NCBI RefSeq assembly: GCF_003075415.1
Contig: NZ_QDAH01000017.1
Coordinates: 18,740-82,739 of the forward strand
DNA from: Microvirga sp. KLBC 81
GTDB taxonomy: Bacteria > Pseudomonadota > Alphaproteobacteria > Rhizobiales > Beijerinckiaceae
Direction of reading: 5' to 3'
DNA length: 64,000 nucleotides
Shown here: one piece after another, positions 18,172 to 27,085 of the stretch
Layout of the letters: the number at the start of each line of letters is the position of its first letter
How positions within the stretch are numbered: position 1 is the first letter of the stretch
Program-made: the position numbers and the translations under genes
The notes under the pieces: model-generated
Databases searched by the model: none
Told to the model about the DNA's origin: nothing
What the model saw: only the letters and a program-made list of their open reading frames with translations

Positions 18172-19067
18172 CGGACTTTATCCTTCTTAAAGAGCAGGCG
18201 CGCCATGACGGACAGCGCCAGGATGGACAGGGTGATGATGAGGGCGCCAGCCCAGGCGAGCTGCCGCCAGTTTTCATAAGGTGCCAGCGCAAACTGGTAG
18301 ATCGTGACGGGCAGGTTCGAGACGCCGCCCATAAGGCTCGGGCTGAACCAGAAATTATTGTTGAGCGCCGTGAAGAGCAGCGGCGCGGTCTCGCCGGCAA
18401 TGCGGGCAGTGGCGAGGATCACGCCCGTAACCATGCCGGCCCGCGCGGCCTTCCAGCTGATTTTCACAATCACCGTCGACATGGGTGCTCCGAGCGCCGC
18501 TCCGGCTTCGCGCAGGGAGCCCGGCACGAGGCGCAGCATGTCCTCGGTCGAGCGCACGATGACGGGGATCGCGATGATCGCGAGCGCCACGCCGCCAGCC
18601 CAGCCGGAATAGCCGCCCATCGGCTGTACCATGAGCATGTAGACGAACAAACCGATGAGAATGCTGGGTGCTGCCAGCAGGATATCGTTGACGAAACGAA
18701 TGACGGTCGCGAGCTTCGAGTTCTTGCCGTATTCGGCGAGGTACGTCCCCGCGAGCACGCCGATAGGCGTGGCCACCACGATGCCGAGAATGGTGAGGAT
18801 CAGACTGCCGACGATGGCATTGGCGATGCCGCCTCCTTCAGTGCCGGGACCCGGTGTCGTTTCCGTGAAAACAGCGGGCGATAGGCCGCCGATGCCCTCA
18901 ATCAGGAGCATCAGCAGAATCCATCCGAGCACGAAGGCGCCGAGCGCCGTAAACAGCGTGCAGATGATCTTCAGGGCCCGATCCGCGAGGTAGCGGCTGC
19001 GGCGCACGCGGCCCCAGGGCACATGAGCCGTCGTGGTGGGGTGATCGTAAGCAGCGGTATCCATCAT
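18168..19067 (-). CDS. pstA: Phosphate ABC transporter permease PstA
   Basis: 299 residues, six membrane helices. The binding-protein-dependent permease loop reads [20 protein letters not shown], followed by [30 protein letters not shown], a PstA hallmark. Two ATGs stand in tandem at the start; the upstream one is used here. It forms the inner-membrane channel with PstC and lies 8 bp after pstC. Confidence 0.95.
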   Translation of the reverse strand: MMDTAAYDHPTTTAHVPWGRVRRSRYLADRALKIICTLFTALGAFVLGWILLMLLIEGIGGLSPAVFTETTPGPGTEGGGIANAIVGSLILTILGIVVATPIGVLAGTYLAEYGKNSKLATVIRFVNDILLAAPSILIGLFVYMLMVQPMGGYSGWAGGVALAIIAIPVIVRSTEDMLRLVPGSLREAGAALGAPMSTVIVKISWKAARAGMVTGVILATARIAGETAPLLFTALNNNFWFSPSLMGGVSNLPVTIYQFALAPYENWRQLAWAGALIITLSILALSVMARLLFKKDKVR

Positions 19068-19075
19068 CCACCTCT

Positions 19076-20047
19076 TTAGTGCGTCTTCACGCGGGCGATC
19101 AGAAGACGCGCAAGGGCCAGAACAATGAAGGTCACGACGAAGAGAATGCAGCCCAATGCAAGCAGGGCGTTCATCTGCATGCCGGCCGCTTCATTGAACT
19201 CATTGGCGATCCGGGAAGCGATCGTCGAACTTGGATCGAAGAGCGAAAGCGACAGACGGTTCGCGTTGCCGATGACGAAGGTGACCGCCATCGTCTCACC
19301 AAGCGCGCGGCCAAGGCCCAGCATGATGGCCCCGATGATGCTCACACCAGCCTGAGGAAGCAGCACGTAGCGAACCACTTCCCAGGTGGTGCAGCCAATC
19401 CCGTAGGCGCTTTCGCGCAGCACGGTCGGGATCTGGTCGAGAATATCGCGCGTGATGGAGGCGATGAACGGAATGATCATGATCGCGAGGATGATCCCAG
19501 CCGTCATCATGCCCACGCCTGAGGGCACGCGAGCGTAGAGCACGGTTCCGAGGATCGGCATGCCCTCGACGATGGAGGTCAGCGGAACCTGGACGTATTT
19601 GGCGAAGAGCGGGGCGAAGACGAAAAGACCCCACATGCCGTAGATGATGCTAGGCACCGCGGCCAGAAGCTCGATCACGGTCGACACCGGACGGCGCAGC
19701 CAGGGGGGGCAAAGCTGAGTGAGGAAGATCGCGATGCCAATGGAAATCGGAACACCGATCGCGAGCGCGATGAGCGCCGATGTAAGCGTGCCGGAAATGG
19801 CGACCCATGCGCCATATTGATCTTGGCCCACATTCCATATGCTGGAGGTGATGAAGCCGAAGCCGAATTCCTGGAAGGCGGGCCATCCACCATAAACCAT
19901 GGTGCCGATGATGCCGGCGAGGACGGCGAGAACGATCAGGGCGGAGCCGTAGGCAGCCCAGCGAAAGCCCTGATCGAAAGCAGGAGAGGAGCGGCGGCGG
20001 ACGGTGTGCATGCTCGACAGGGTCATCTTATCAGACACGACAGCCAT
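19076..20047 (-). CDS. pstC: Phosphate ABC transporter permease PstC
   Basis: 323 residues from the ATG at 20047, chosen because GAGAGGAGTGAGG precedes it; seven further codons upstream are open. About six helices plus the conserved loop [20 protein letters not shown] and [19 protein letters not shown]. It pairs with PstA to carry phosphate across the inner membrane. It follows pstS by 41 bp. Confidence 0.95.
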   Translation of the reverse strand: MAVVSDKMTLSSMHTVRRRSSPAFDQGFRWAAYGSALIVLAVLAGIIGTMVYGGWPAFQEFGFGFITSSIWNVGQDQYGAWVAISGTLTSALIALAIGVPISIGIAIFLTQLCPPWLRRPVSTVIELLAAVPSIIYGMWGLFVFAPLFAKYVQVPLTSIVEGMPILGTVLYARVPSGVGMMTAGIILAIMIIPFIASITRDILDQIPTVLRESAYGIGCTTWEVVRYVLLPQAGVSIIGAIMLGLGRALGETMAVTFVIGNANRLSLSLFDPSSTIASRIANEFNEAAGMQMNALLALGCILFVVTFIVLALARLLIARVKTH

Positions 20048-20088
20048 CCGCCTCACTCCTCTCGACAAGCTACGTAGAGCTGTCTTTC

Positions 20089-21132
20089 TTACTTCTTGTA
20101 GACCGGCTGACCCGAGGCATTCTTGATCTCGTTCGCCCAGGTCGTGCGGATCTGCTCGACGACGTTGTCGGGCAGCGGCACGTAGTCAAGATCGCTGGCG
20201 AGCTTGTCGCCGTTCTTGTAGGCCCAGTCGAAGAACTTCAGAACCTCAGCGGTCTGCTCCGGCTTCTCCGCGGTCTTATAGACCAGGATGAAGGTGGGGT
20301 TCGTGATCGGCCAGGCGTCGTCGCCAGCTTGGTTGGTCAGCGAGATGCCGTAGCCGGGAGCGGACGACCAGTTGGCATTGGCAGCAGCGGCCTGGAACGA
20401 CTTCATCTCAGGCTGCGGATACTTGCCGGCCTGGTTCTGGAGCAGAGCATGAGGAATGTTGTTCTGCTTGGCGTAGGCGTACTCGACGTAGCCGATCGAG
20501 TTCGGAACCTGCTTCACGGTTGCAGCGACACCCTCGTTGCCCTTGCCGCCCTGGCCGACCGGCCAGCTGATCGTGGTGCCTGCACCGAACTCACCCTTCC
20601 AGTCCTCGGAGACCTGCGAGAGGTAGGTGGTGAAAACGCTGGTCGTGCCCGAGGAATCGGAGCGATAGACCGGGGTGATGTTGGCATTCGGCAGGTTCAC
20701 ACCGGCATTCAGCTGGGCAATTTTGGGATCATTCCACTTGGCGATCTTGCCCTGGAAGATGTCAGCCAGAACTTGGCCCGTGAGCTTGAGCTGGCCGGCC
20801 TGAACGCCCTGGATGTTCACGACGGGGACGACGGCGCCCATCACGGTCGGGAACTGGACGAAGCCGTTCTTCTCGAGATCGGCACCCTTCATCGGAGCGT
20901 CTGTGGCGCCGAAATCGACGGTCTTGGCCTGGATCTGCTTGATGCCGCCGCCGGAACCGATCGACTGGTAGTTCATGCCAGTGCCGGTCTCCTTCTTGTA
21001 GGCTTCAGCCCACTTCGAATAGACCGGGAAGGGGAAAGTCGCGCCTGCGCCGGTGATGTCGGCAGCGGACGCCGTGGTCGTCAGGCTCGCGACGGCAAGG
21101 CCGGCCGCAATGGCGAAGGACATGATCTTCAC
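20089..21132 (-). CDS. pstS: Periplasmic phosphate-binding protein PstS
   Basis: 347 residues with a Sec signal peptide (MKIMSFAIAAGLAVASLTTT, cleavage near ASAAD). The phosphate site motifs GAGATFPFPVYSKW, SIGSGGGIKQI, DFGATDAPM and YRSDSSGTTSVFTTYL are intact. It delivers phosphate to PstCAB. It is the first gene after the Pho box and should be the most strongly induced. Confidence 0.97.
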   Translation of the reverse strand: MKIMSFAIAAGLAVASLTTTASAADITGAGATFPFPVYSKWAEAYKKETGTGMNYQSIGSGGGIKQIQAKTVDFGATDAPMKGADLEKNGFVQFPTVMGAVVPVVNIQGVQAGQLKLTGQVLADIFQGKIAKWNDPKIAQLNAGVNLPNANITPVYRSDSSGTTSVFTTYLSQVSEDWKGEFGAGTTISWPVGQGGKGNEGVAATVKQVPNSIGYVEYAYAKQNNIPHALLQNQAGKYPQPEMKSFQAAAANANWSSAPGYGISLTNQAGDDAWPITNPTFILVYKTAEKPEQTAEVLKFFDWAYKNGDKLASDLDYVPLPDNVVEQIRTTWANEIKNASGQPVYKK

Positions 21133-21227
21133 GATAATTCTCCCTGTTCATACATGCGCGGCAGGTGGTTCCATGACCTACTCCGGACCGCGCGAGGGGA
21201 CAGCTAGGCCCAGCGCATGTAGGCTCT

Positions 21228-21255
21228 ACGACAGTTGGATGACAATTAAATGACA
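21228..21255 (-). promoter_or_regulatory. Pho box upstream of pstS
   Basis: Three direct hexamers on the minus strand, TGTCAT (21255-21250), TGTCAT (21244-21239) and TGTCGT (21233-21228), each 11 bp apart, the repeat period of PhoB binding sites. The last is 95 bp before the pstS start codon, a fitting place for a PhoB-activated promoter. Confidence 0.85.
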
Positions 21256-21294
21256 CCCCAAAAGATCCCACGGGAACGCCTTGGGATTGTATCG

Positions 21295-22602
21295 TCATCC
21301 GGCGGAGGGAGCCTCAGGCAGCGTAACGGTAAAACGCGCACCCTGCCCTGGCTCGCTGGTGATATCGAGCTGGCCGCGGTGACGGTTGACGATGTGCTTG
21401 ACGATCGCAAGACCCAGGCCCGTGCCGCCTTTGTCCCGGCTCTCGGCGACATCGACACGGTAGAACCGCTCCGTCAGGCGCGGCAGATGCTCCGGCGCAA
21501 TGCCGGGACCGTAATCCCGAACGGAGAAAACCGCAGACCGGCCTTTGGAGTTGTTGCCTGCCTCGACACTCTCAACCGTGACATCGACAGCCCCGCCACT
21601 CTCACCGTATTTCACGGCGTTCTCGATGAGGTTCTCGATGACGCGCAGAAGCTCGTCCCGGTCGCCGAGCACACGAACAGGGCGTGACGGCAGCGCCATC
21701 CGGATCTCCACCCCCCTCTCCTTAGCCCTGGGCGTAAACGTCTCGACCATTGGAGTGACGAGAGAGCCGAGATCGACGGTATGCGTCGGAGAGACATGCG
21801 CTCGCATCTCGATGCGCGAGAGAGACAGGAGGTCATCGATCAGACGCCTCATGCGCAGAGCCTGGAGGCGCATGATCTCAAGGAACCGCTCGCGTGCCTT
21901 GGGATCGTCCTTGGCAGGCCCCTGCAAGGTCTCGATAAACCCTAAGAGAGAGGCGAGAGGCGTACGCAGCTCGTGGCTCGCATTGGCTACGAAGTCCGCC
22001 CGCATGGCTTCAAGGCGTCGCGCCGAGGTGAGGTCGCGGAAGAACAGGACTACACTAGGCTGCACGGCCATTCCCGTCCCCTCGGTCTGCATCGGGCCGA
22101 TATGCACCTCGAAGGTGCGCTCCGTAGGAACTCGCTCGGAATATTCGATGCGCAACGGAGTTGCGGCCTCCAGCGCCTCCTCGATGCCGTCGAGCACATC
22201 AGGACTGCGCAGGGCAAAGGACAGGGGATGGCCGACCTTCAGCCCCGGCAGGAGGAGGTGGGCGGCCCTGTTCGCTTCAAGAACCACGGCCCTCCGATCG
22301 ACGAGGATGACAGGATCGGGAATATGGGCCAGAACGGCCTCCGCCATGCCGCTCCGGGCAGAGGCCTTGGGACGCGTTTGCAGGGCTTGGCCCAGACGCT
22401 GCCGCTGCAGGCCGCTCAAGGCCACGCTGAGCGCAATGGCGCTGATGGCCCCGACCACGAACCAGACATCGCCGTATCCGCGCCAAAGCGCGACAAGGCT
22501 CAGCAACAGGCAGGCCAGGAGTGCTCCGCGAAACGCGGCCATACGCAGCGGGTTGGCGCCTGAGGAGCTGCCTTCCGACCCGATCTCGCTGGGATCTGTC
22601 AT
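21295..22602 (-). CDS. phoR: Phosphate regulon sensor kinase PhoR
   Basis: 435 residues. Two N-terminal helices (about 20-62), a PAS domain (AVLAHIPDPVILVDRRAVVL), the dimerisation/phosphoacceptor segment FVANASHELRTPLASLLGF, and an HATPase domain with VIENLIENAVKYGE and DYGPGIAPEHL plus GTGLGLAIVKHIV. It phosphorylates PhoB when PstSCAB-PhoU report low phosphate. It is upstream of pstS in the same direction but separated by the Pho box, so it may also have its own weaker expression. Confidence 0.94.
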   Translation of the reverse strand: MTDPSEIGSEGSSSGANPLRMAAFRGALLACLLLSLVALWRGYGDVWFVVGAISAIALSVALSGLQRQRLGQALQTRPKASARSGMAEAVLAHIPDPVILVDRRAVVLEANRAAHLLLPGLKVGHPLSFALRSPDVLDGIEEALEAATPLRIEYSERVPTERTFEVHIGPMQTEGTGMAVQPSVVLFFRDLTSARRLEAMRADFVANASHELRTPLASLLGFIETLQGPAKDDPKARERFLEIMRLQALRMRRLIDDLLSLSRIEMRAHVSPTHTVDLGSLVTPMVETFTPRAKERGVEIRMALPSRPVRVLGDRDELLRVIENLIENAVKYGESGGAVDVTVESVEAGNNSKGRSAVFSVRDYGPGIAPEHLPRLTERFYRVDVAESRDKGGTGLGLAIVKHIVNRHRGQLDITSEPGQGARFTVTLPEAPSAG

Positions 22603-22660
22603 GATGTTGCGGGGTTCCCGGTGAGTTTCGCGTCCTCATTAAGACGCGCGCCCCAAAGAG

Positions 22661-23719
22661 TCATCTCCCGGCCAGGCTTTCCTCTGCGGCGTCCTCATCC
22701 GGCTTGAAAGCCCCCCGCGAGGAGCGCAGGCGGTTGCGGACCTCATAGGCTCCCAGAAGAGCGAGCGCCACGACGAAGGGGATCAGGTAATAGCAGAGGC
22801 GGTAGAGCAAGAGCGCGCCGAGCACCGGCTCCCGGGGATAGCTCGAGAGGGCCAGAAGAATGGTGGCCTCGAAGACGCCCAAACCGCCTGGCGCATGGCT
22901 TGCCACACCCAGCATGACGGCAAAGATGTAAACCGCCAGGAAAGTCTCGAAGCTCAGGCCATGTCCGCCTGGCAGCAGGACGAAAAGAACTCCCGCCCCG
23001 GCGCAGACATCGGCGGCACCGATCAGGATCTGCCCCAGGGAGAGGCGCAGTCCCGGCAGTTCCAGCTTCCAGCCTTGGATCCGCACCACCCGACGCTTGA
23101 ACGAGACCCAGATCAGGTAGCCGGCGACGAATACGGCCGCCGCGAGGCCGATCAGCTGGTTGACCCAGATATGAGTGTAGACAAGGCTTGCCAGCTCGTC
23201 CGCCTTGCGGATCAGGCTCCAGGCCAGGACGAGGGCCATGCCGAGCCAGAAGGTGACTCCGGTAATGACAGTGAGGCTCGCCACCCGTCCCGGGCTGACG
23301 CCTTTCGGGGAATAGATCCAATAGCGAACAGTGCCGGCGGTGAGGAGCGGGAAGCCGAGGGTGAAGCTCACCGCATAGCTGGTGAAGGAGGCCATCGTCG
23401 TGGTGCGATAGGGAATCTTCAGCTTGAGCTGCTTGAGGGCGATGGCGTCGTAGCAGGTCAGCAGGCTGTAGCTGATCGTCGTGAAGAGGATTGCAAGGCC
23501 GATCTGCCGCAGGCTCGCCGCCGTGAAGGCGGATTTGAGCTCATTGACGTCGATTTCGGAGACAATCCTCCAGAGAACGACGAGAGACGCGCCGAACAGA
23601 ATCACGCTGGCCGCCATTCCGATCCAGGCGAACCGACGGGAGCGCCGCTCCTTGGGGTGCAGGGCTTCGGCAGATGTAATGTCCGGCGGAGCAACCGAAT
23701 GAGGGCTCATATCGTTCAT
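22661..23719 (-). CDS. Flippase-like membrane protein, lysylphosphatidylglycerol-synthase TM domain family (UPF0104)
   Basis: 352 residues from the ATG at 23719 (an upstream TTG at 23731 is possible). About eight helices. Family marks are YDAIALKQLKLKIPYRTTT, SYAVSFTLGFPLLTAGTVRYWIY and ASHAPGGLGVFEATIL. This domain forms the membrane half of MprF and also stands alone as YbhN-type proteins, where lipid flipping is suspected. No aminoacyl-transfer domain is attached, so it is not MprF. The 58 bp before phoR hold no clear terminator. Confidence 0.8.
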   Translation of the reverse strand: MNDMSPHSVAPPDITSAEALHPKERRSRRFAWIGMAASVILFGASLVVLWRIVSEIDVNELKSAFTAASLRQIGLAILFTTISYSLLTCYDAIALKQLKLKIPYRTTTMASFTSYAVSFTLGFPLLTAGTVRYWIYSPKGVSPGRVASLTVITGVTFWLGMALVLAWSLIRKADELASLVYTHIWVNQLIGLAAAVFVAGYLIWVSFKRRVVRIQGWKLELPGLRLSLGQILIGAADVCAGAGVLFVLLPGGHGLSFETFLAVYIFAVMLGVASHAPGGLGVFEATILLALSSYPREPVLGALLLYRLCYYLIPFVVALALLGAYEVRNRLRSSRGAFKPDEDAAEESLAGR

Positions 23720-23915
23720 GAAAGGGTTCAATCAGCCTCGGCGTGAAAACGCCCCAAGGGTTCAGGAGCAGCCCTGCATCTATGCGCTCCAACAGCGGAG
23801 CGCCAGCCTGTGAGGCGGTTTCTTAATGCTTTCTCATCATCAGAGCTACCCTTTGGCCCTCAAAATCACAGATTGAGCACGATTTAGGTTGTCAGCATCG
23901 AAAAGGCCCACAACA

Positions 23916-25364
23916 ATGAAGTTCCCTTTGGTAGGAGAACAGGCGGCAAGTCGCGCCCCCAGGGAGATCCGCGTGGATTTCAAGGAAACGGAAAATCAGT
24001 TTGCCGTTCTGGCGGAATCCCTGCCGCAACTCGTCTGGTCGGCCGGATCCGATGGGTCTCGCGATTATTTCAACCGCCGCTGGTATGAGTTCACGGGCAT
24101 GTCCCCGGAGCAATGTCTCGGAAACGGTTGGCAGAGGGCCCTTCATCCCAACGATCTGCCCAAAGTTCTAGAGCAATGGCGTCGGTCCATCGAAACCGGC
24201 ACCCCCTATGAAATCGAGTACAGAATCCGGAACGCTGCAGGCAAGTATGAATGGGTGCTCAGCCGCGCCCTGCCGATTCAAGATCTCTCCGGCCACATTG
24301 TGCGCTGGTTCGGAACCAGCACCAATATCGATGCGCAGAAAAAGGCCGAGGAAGCGTTACGCAGCCTCGACACCCGTTATCGCCTGGCGCTTGAGGCCGC
24401 CGATCTCGGAACGTGGCAGATCGATCTGGAAAAAGGGCAGATCCTCTGGGACGAGGGAACCTGCGCGCTCTATCAGATCCCTCACGATGGGTCGTTCAGC
24501 ATGCCCCTCGAACAGGCGATCGGCATGATCCATCCTGATGATCGTGAAGCCGTACGGGCGCGCATCGCGAAAGCCTGCGATCCGCAATCCGATGGTTATT
24601 ATGAGAACGAGTACCGGGCCATTCTGCCGGATGGCAAGCTCCGTTGGTTTCGCTCAGTCGGCCAGGCTCTTTTTGCACCAGATGGCGACAAGCCTCATGC
24701 GTTAAGCCTCTCAGGCGTGATCAGCGATATCACTGAGCGTCATGCCTTCGAGGAAGCCCAGCAGCTTCTCACGCGGGAACTGAACCACCGCGTAAAAAAC
24801 CTCTTTGCCATCGCCAACGGCATGGTCTCGATGACGGCACGCACGGCCAAGGACCCGAAGGAAATGGCCACTGCTCTGCGCGGACGCCTGAGTGCGCTCT
24901 CGCGCGCTCACGAATTGGTTCAGCCGGCAGTCACCGTGGGGCATGGAACAGGATCGGATGTCGAGCTCGCCCGATTGTGCGAGGCCGTTCTCGAGCCATA
25001 CCGGCAGGCTGGCGCAAACAGAGTCGCGATCGAAGGACCAAGCGTGCGCGTAGGCTCCAACACGACGACGAGCCTTGCCCTCGTTCTTCACGAGCTTGCT
25101 ACCAACGCGGCCAAATATGGATGCCTGTCCAACGCTGAAGGCCGGCTCGATATCCGCTGGATGGTTCATGACGAGATGGTCGATCTTCTATGGACGGAGA
25201 CCGGCGGCCCTGCCGTGGAGAGCCCGCCGGATTTCGAAGGCTTCGGCACTCAGCTTTCCCAGAGAAGCATCGCTGGTCAGCTCGGTGGCACGTTGGAGCG
25301 GGAATGGTTGCCGGAAGGACTGCGCGTGCACATGACCTTTCCTCTTGCCCGGCTGGCAGGCTGA
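23916..25364 (+). CDS. PAS-PAS HWE-family sensor histidine kinase
   Basis: 482 residues from the ATG at 23916. Two PAS/PAC units (about 25-150 and 155-285; VWSAGSDGSRDYFNRRWYEF, FGTSTNID; DLGTWQIDLEKGQILWDEGT). The kinase domain is of the HWE type: LLTRELNHRVKNLFAIANGM holds the phospho-His, LVLHELATNAAKYGCLS the N box, and DIRWMV plus LLWTETGGP supply the family's characteristic residues. No membrane helix, so it senses something in the cytoplasm, possibly light or redox. No response regulator lies next to it. Such kinases often feed PhyR/EcfG-type stress signalling in Alphaproteobacteria (general knowledge). Confidence 0.87.
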   Translation: MKFPLVGEQAASRAPREIRVDFKETENQFAVLAESLPQLVWSAGSDGSRDYFNRRWYEFTGMSPEQCLGNGWQRALHPNDLPKVLEQWRRSIETGTPYEIEYRIRNAAGKYEWVLSRALPIQDLSGHIVRWFGTSTNIDAQKKAEEALRSLDTRYRLALEAADLGTWQIDLEKGQILWDEGTCALYQIPHDGSFSMPLEQAIGMIHPDDREAVRARIAKACDPQSDGYYENEYRAILPDGKLRWFRSVGQALFAPDGDKPHALSLSGVISDITERHAFEEAQQLLTRELNHRVKNLFAIANGMVSMTARTAKDPKEMATALRGRLSALSRAHELVQPAVTVGHGTGSDVELARLCEAVLEPYRQAGANRVAIEGPSVRVGSNTTTSLALVLHELATNAAKYGCLSNAEGRLDIRWMVHDEMVDLLWTETGGPAVESPPDFEGFGTQLSQRSIAGQLGGTLEREWLPEGLRVHMTFPLARLAG

Positions 25365-25398
25365 CGCTTCGTTCGATGATCTCCACCTGGAAACATGC

Positions 25399-25944
25399 AT
25401 GACGACCCATCGCCGCGTCCTCGTCCTGGGCGGAGCCCGTTCGGGCAAGAGCCGCACGGCTCTTGAGCTGGCGGAAGCCTCGTCTGAAACACGCATTCTC
25501 ATCGCGACGGCGCAAGGCTTCGACGATGAGATGCGCGCGCGCATTGCGCATCATCGATCGGAGCGCGATCCATCCTGGAAGACGGTGGAAGCTCCGCTCG
25601 CTCTCGTCGCAGCCATTCGCGCGAATGCAGGTCCAGGCCGGATCGTCCTCGTCGACTGCCTGACGCTGTGGCTCTCAAATCTCATCATGAACGAGCGCGA
25701 TTCAGGCCGCGAAATCGATGCATTGATCAATGTCTTGACGGGCATCGCGGGACCGGTGATCCTCGTGTCCAACGAAGTCGGTCAGGGGATCGTCCCCACA
25801 ACGGCTCTCGGGCGTTCTTTCCGGGATCAACAGGGGCGATTGAACCAGCGCATTGCTGAAGCGTGCGATGCGGTTGTCTTCATTGCGGCGGGATGCCCGG
25901 TTCTCCTCAAACCCGCCCCTCCATTGGATCTGCGCTTGGGTTGA
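25399..25944 (+). CDS. cobU: Bifunctional adenosylcobinamide kinase / guanylyltransferase
   Basis: 181 residues from the ATG at 25399. The P-loop GGARSGKSRTALELAE, the CobU motif TAQGFDDEMRARIAHHRSER with the guanylylated His, DCLTLWLSNLI and SNEVGQGIVP are all present. It phosphorylates adenosylcobinamide and attaches GMP, a late step of cobalamin assembly and salvage. Named cobP in Rhizobiales/Pseudomonas literature. It is convergent with btuF (13 bp apart), so it is not under the riboswitch seen here. Confidence 0.93.
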   Translation: MTTHRRVLVLGGARSGKSRTALELAEASSETRILIATAQGFDDEMRARIAHHRSERDPSWKTVEAPLALVAAIRANAGPGRIVLVDCLTLWLSNLIMNERDSGREIDALINVLTGIAGPVILVSNEVGQGIVPTTALGRSFRDQQGRLNQRIAEACDAVVFIAAGCPVLLKPAPPLDLRLG

Positions 25945-25957
25945 GCCATCACACCCT

Positions 25958-26812
25958 TCAACGCACCTTCGCCCTGATCTCCGCCGCCAGAGCGTCGATA
26001 GCCTCAGGGGTCGAAGGCCCACCACAGATCGTGAGCTTTCTCGGCACCACGAGACGCCGCTCCAGCGGAACCGCATTCACGAGCGCCGGATGAACGAAGA
26101 GCGCCGTTCCATTGTCGACGGCTTTATCCGAGTCATCATCCAAGAGCAGGAAATCCGGAGGCGTGGTGACGATGGTCTCAAGGCGAGCCATGCCGCCATG
26201 CGGCAGCCCCAATGCCTCCTGATGCGGCTTGAAACCCATATGGATCAGAAGCTCGTTCATGGGGGAATCCGTCGACGACACCCAGCTTCCCCGGTCGTAG
26301 ACAAGGATGCTCGGTTTGCCCTGGACGATATTCTTCGTGCGTTGGAGCGCAGTATCGATCCTCGCGATCAGCGCCTCACCTCGCTCCGGATGGCCGAGCG
26401 CGCGCGCCATAGTGCGGATCTGCTCCTGCCCTTCGTTGAGACTCGTCCAAGGGCCAAGCGTCAGCACCTTGAGGCCTTGCGCCTTCAGAAGCGCGGCCTG
26501 GCCCTGCTGGCCATAGGTGCCGGACAGCACGAGCTCCGGCCCGCTGAACAGGATGGTCTCGGCTCTTCCGTCATTGACCGGCACGCCTTGGGCCTGCTCG
26601 GCCATGAAGGAGATCGACGGATCCTTGATGAGAAAGCTCAATGAGGCGATCTGATCGCGGTCGGCGAGCGTGAGCAGCATCTCATCGGTGCAGAGGTTGA
26701 GGGACACCACGCGCTGGGGCCGCGGTTGTGCTCCCGCGACGCTTCCCCAAAGGAAGGCGATGCAGATTGGCAACATCCATCTGGAAAACCGACTGAGACG
26801 TAGTTGCAGCAT
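25958..26812 (-). CDS. btuF: BtuF-like periplasmic cobalamin-binding protein
   Basis: 284 residues from the ATG at 26812 (a TTG nine bases earlier is also in frame). A signal peptide ends near GSVAGAQ. The helical-backbone metal-receptor fold shows RVVSLNLCTDEMLLTLADRD, ELVLSGTYGQQG and RKLTICGGPSTPEAIDALA. It would hand cobalamin to an ABC importer, although no BtuCD genes are in the window. It diverges from the cobalamin riboswitch, and the riboswitch promoter must lie in or next to its first codons. Vitamin B12 is inferred from the riboswitch and btuB; a siderophore is the alternative. Confidence 0.75.
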   Translation of the reverse strand: MLQLRLSRFSRWMLPICIAFLWGSVAGAQPRPQRVVSLNLCTDEMLLTLADRDQIASLSFLIKDPSISFMAEQAQGVPVNDGRAETILFSGPELVLSGTYGQQGQAALLKAQGLKVLTLGPWTSLNEGQEQIRTMARALGHPERGEALIARIDTALQRTKNIVQGKPSILVYDRGSWVSSTDSPMNELLIHMGFKPHQEALGLPHGGMARLETIVTTPPDFLLLDDDSDKAVDNGTALFVHPALVNAVPLERRLVVPRKLTICGGPSTPEAIDALAAEIRAKVR

Positions 26813-26834
26813 CAGAGGCAAGCCCGTAAAGAGG

Positions 26835-27038
26835 TGGTTCGACGTTGGTGCCTCGACCTAATCGAGGTGAAACGGGAACACGGTGCGGACCTTGTCCTAT
26901 TCCGTGGCTGCCCCCGCAACTGTAAGCGGCGAGCGGCGATCCTTCATGCCACTGAATCTTTGGGCGAGACAAGCTCAAGAGGATTTGGGAAGGCGGATTG
27001 TCCGCGATGACCCGCAAGCCAGGAGACCGGCCGGCGTC
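26835..27038 (+). ncRNA. Cobalamin (adenosylcobalamin) riboswitch upstream of btuB
   Basis: Conserved core elements occur in order: TTGGTGCC (26845), GAGGTGAAACGGGAACACGG (from 26864), CCGTGGCTGCCCCCGCAACT (B12 box region near 26902), TGTAAGCGG, CCACTG, GGGAAGGC (26988) and GCAAGCCAGGAGACC (27014-27028). It ends about 50 bp before the btuB start, so binding of adenosylcobalamin probably blocks btuB translation or transcription when B12 is plentiful. Confidence 0.93.
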
Positions 27039-27085
27039 AAAACGCAACCCGTATTGCTCGCCGGCGGGGCGGGCAGGAGGTCTCC

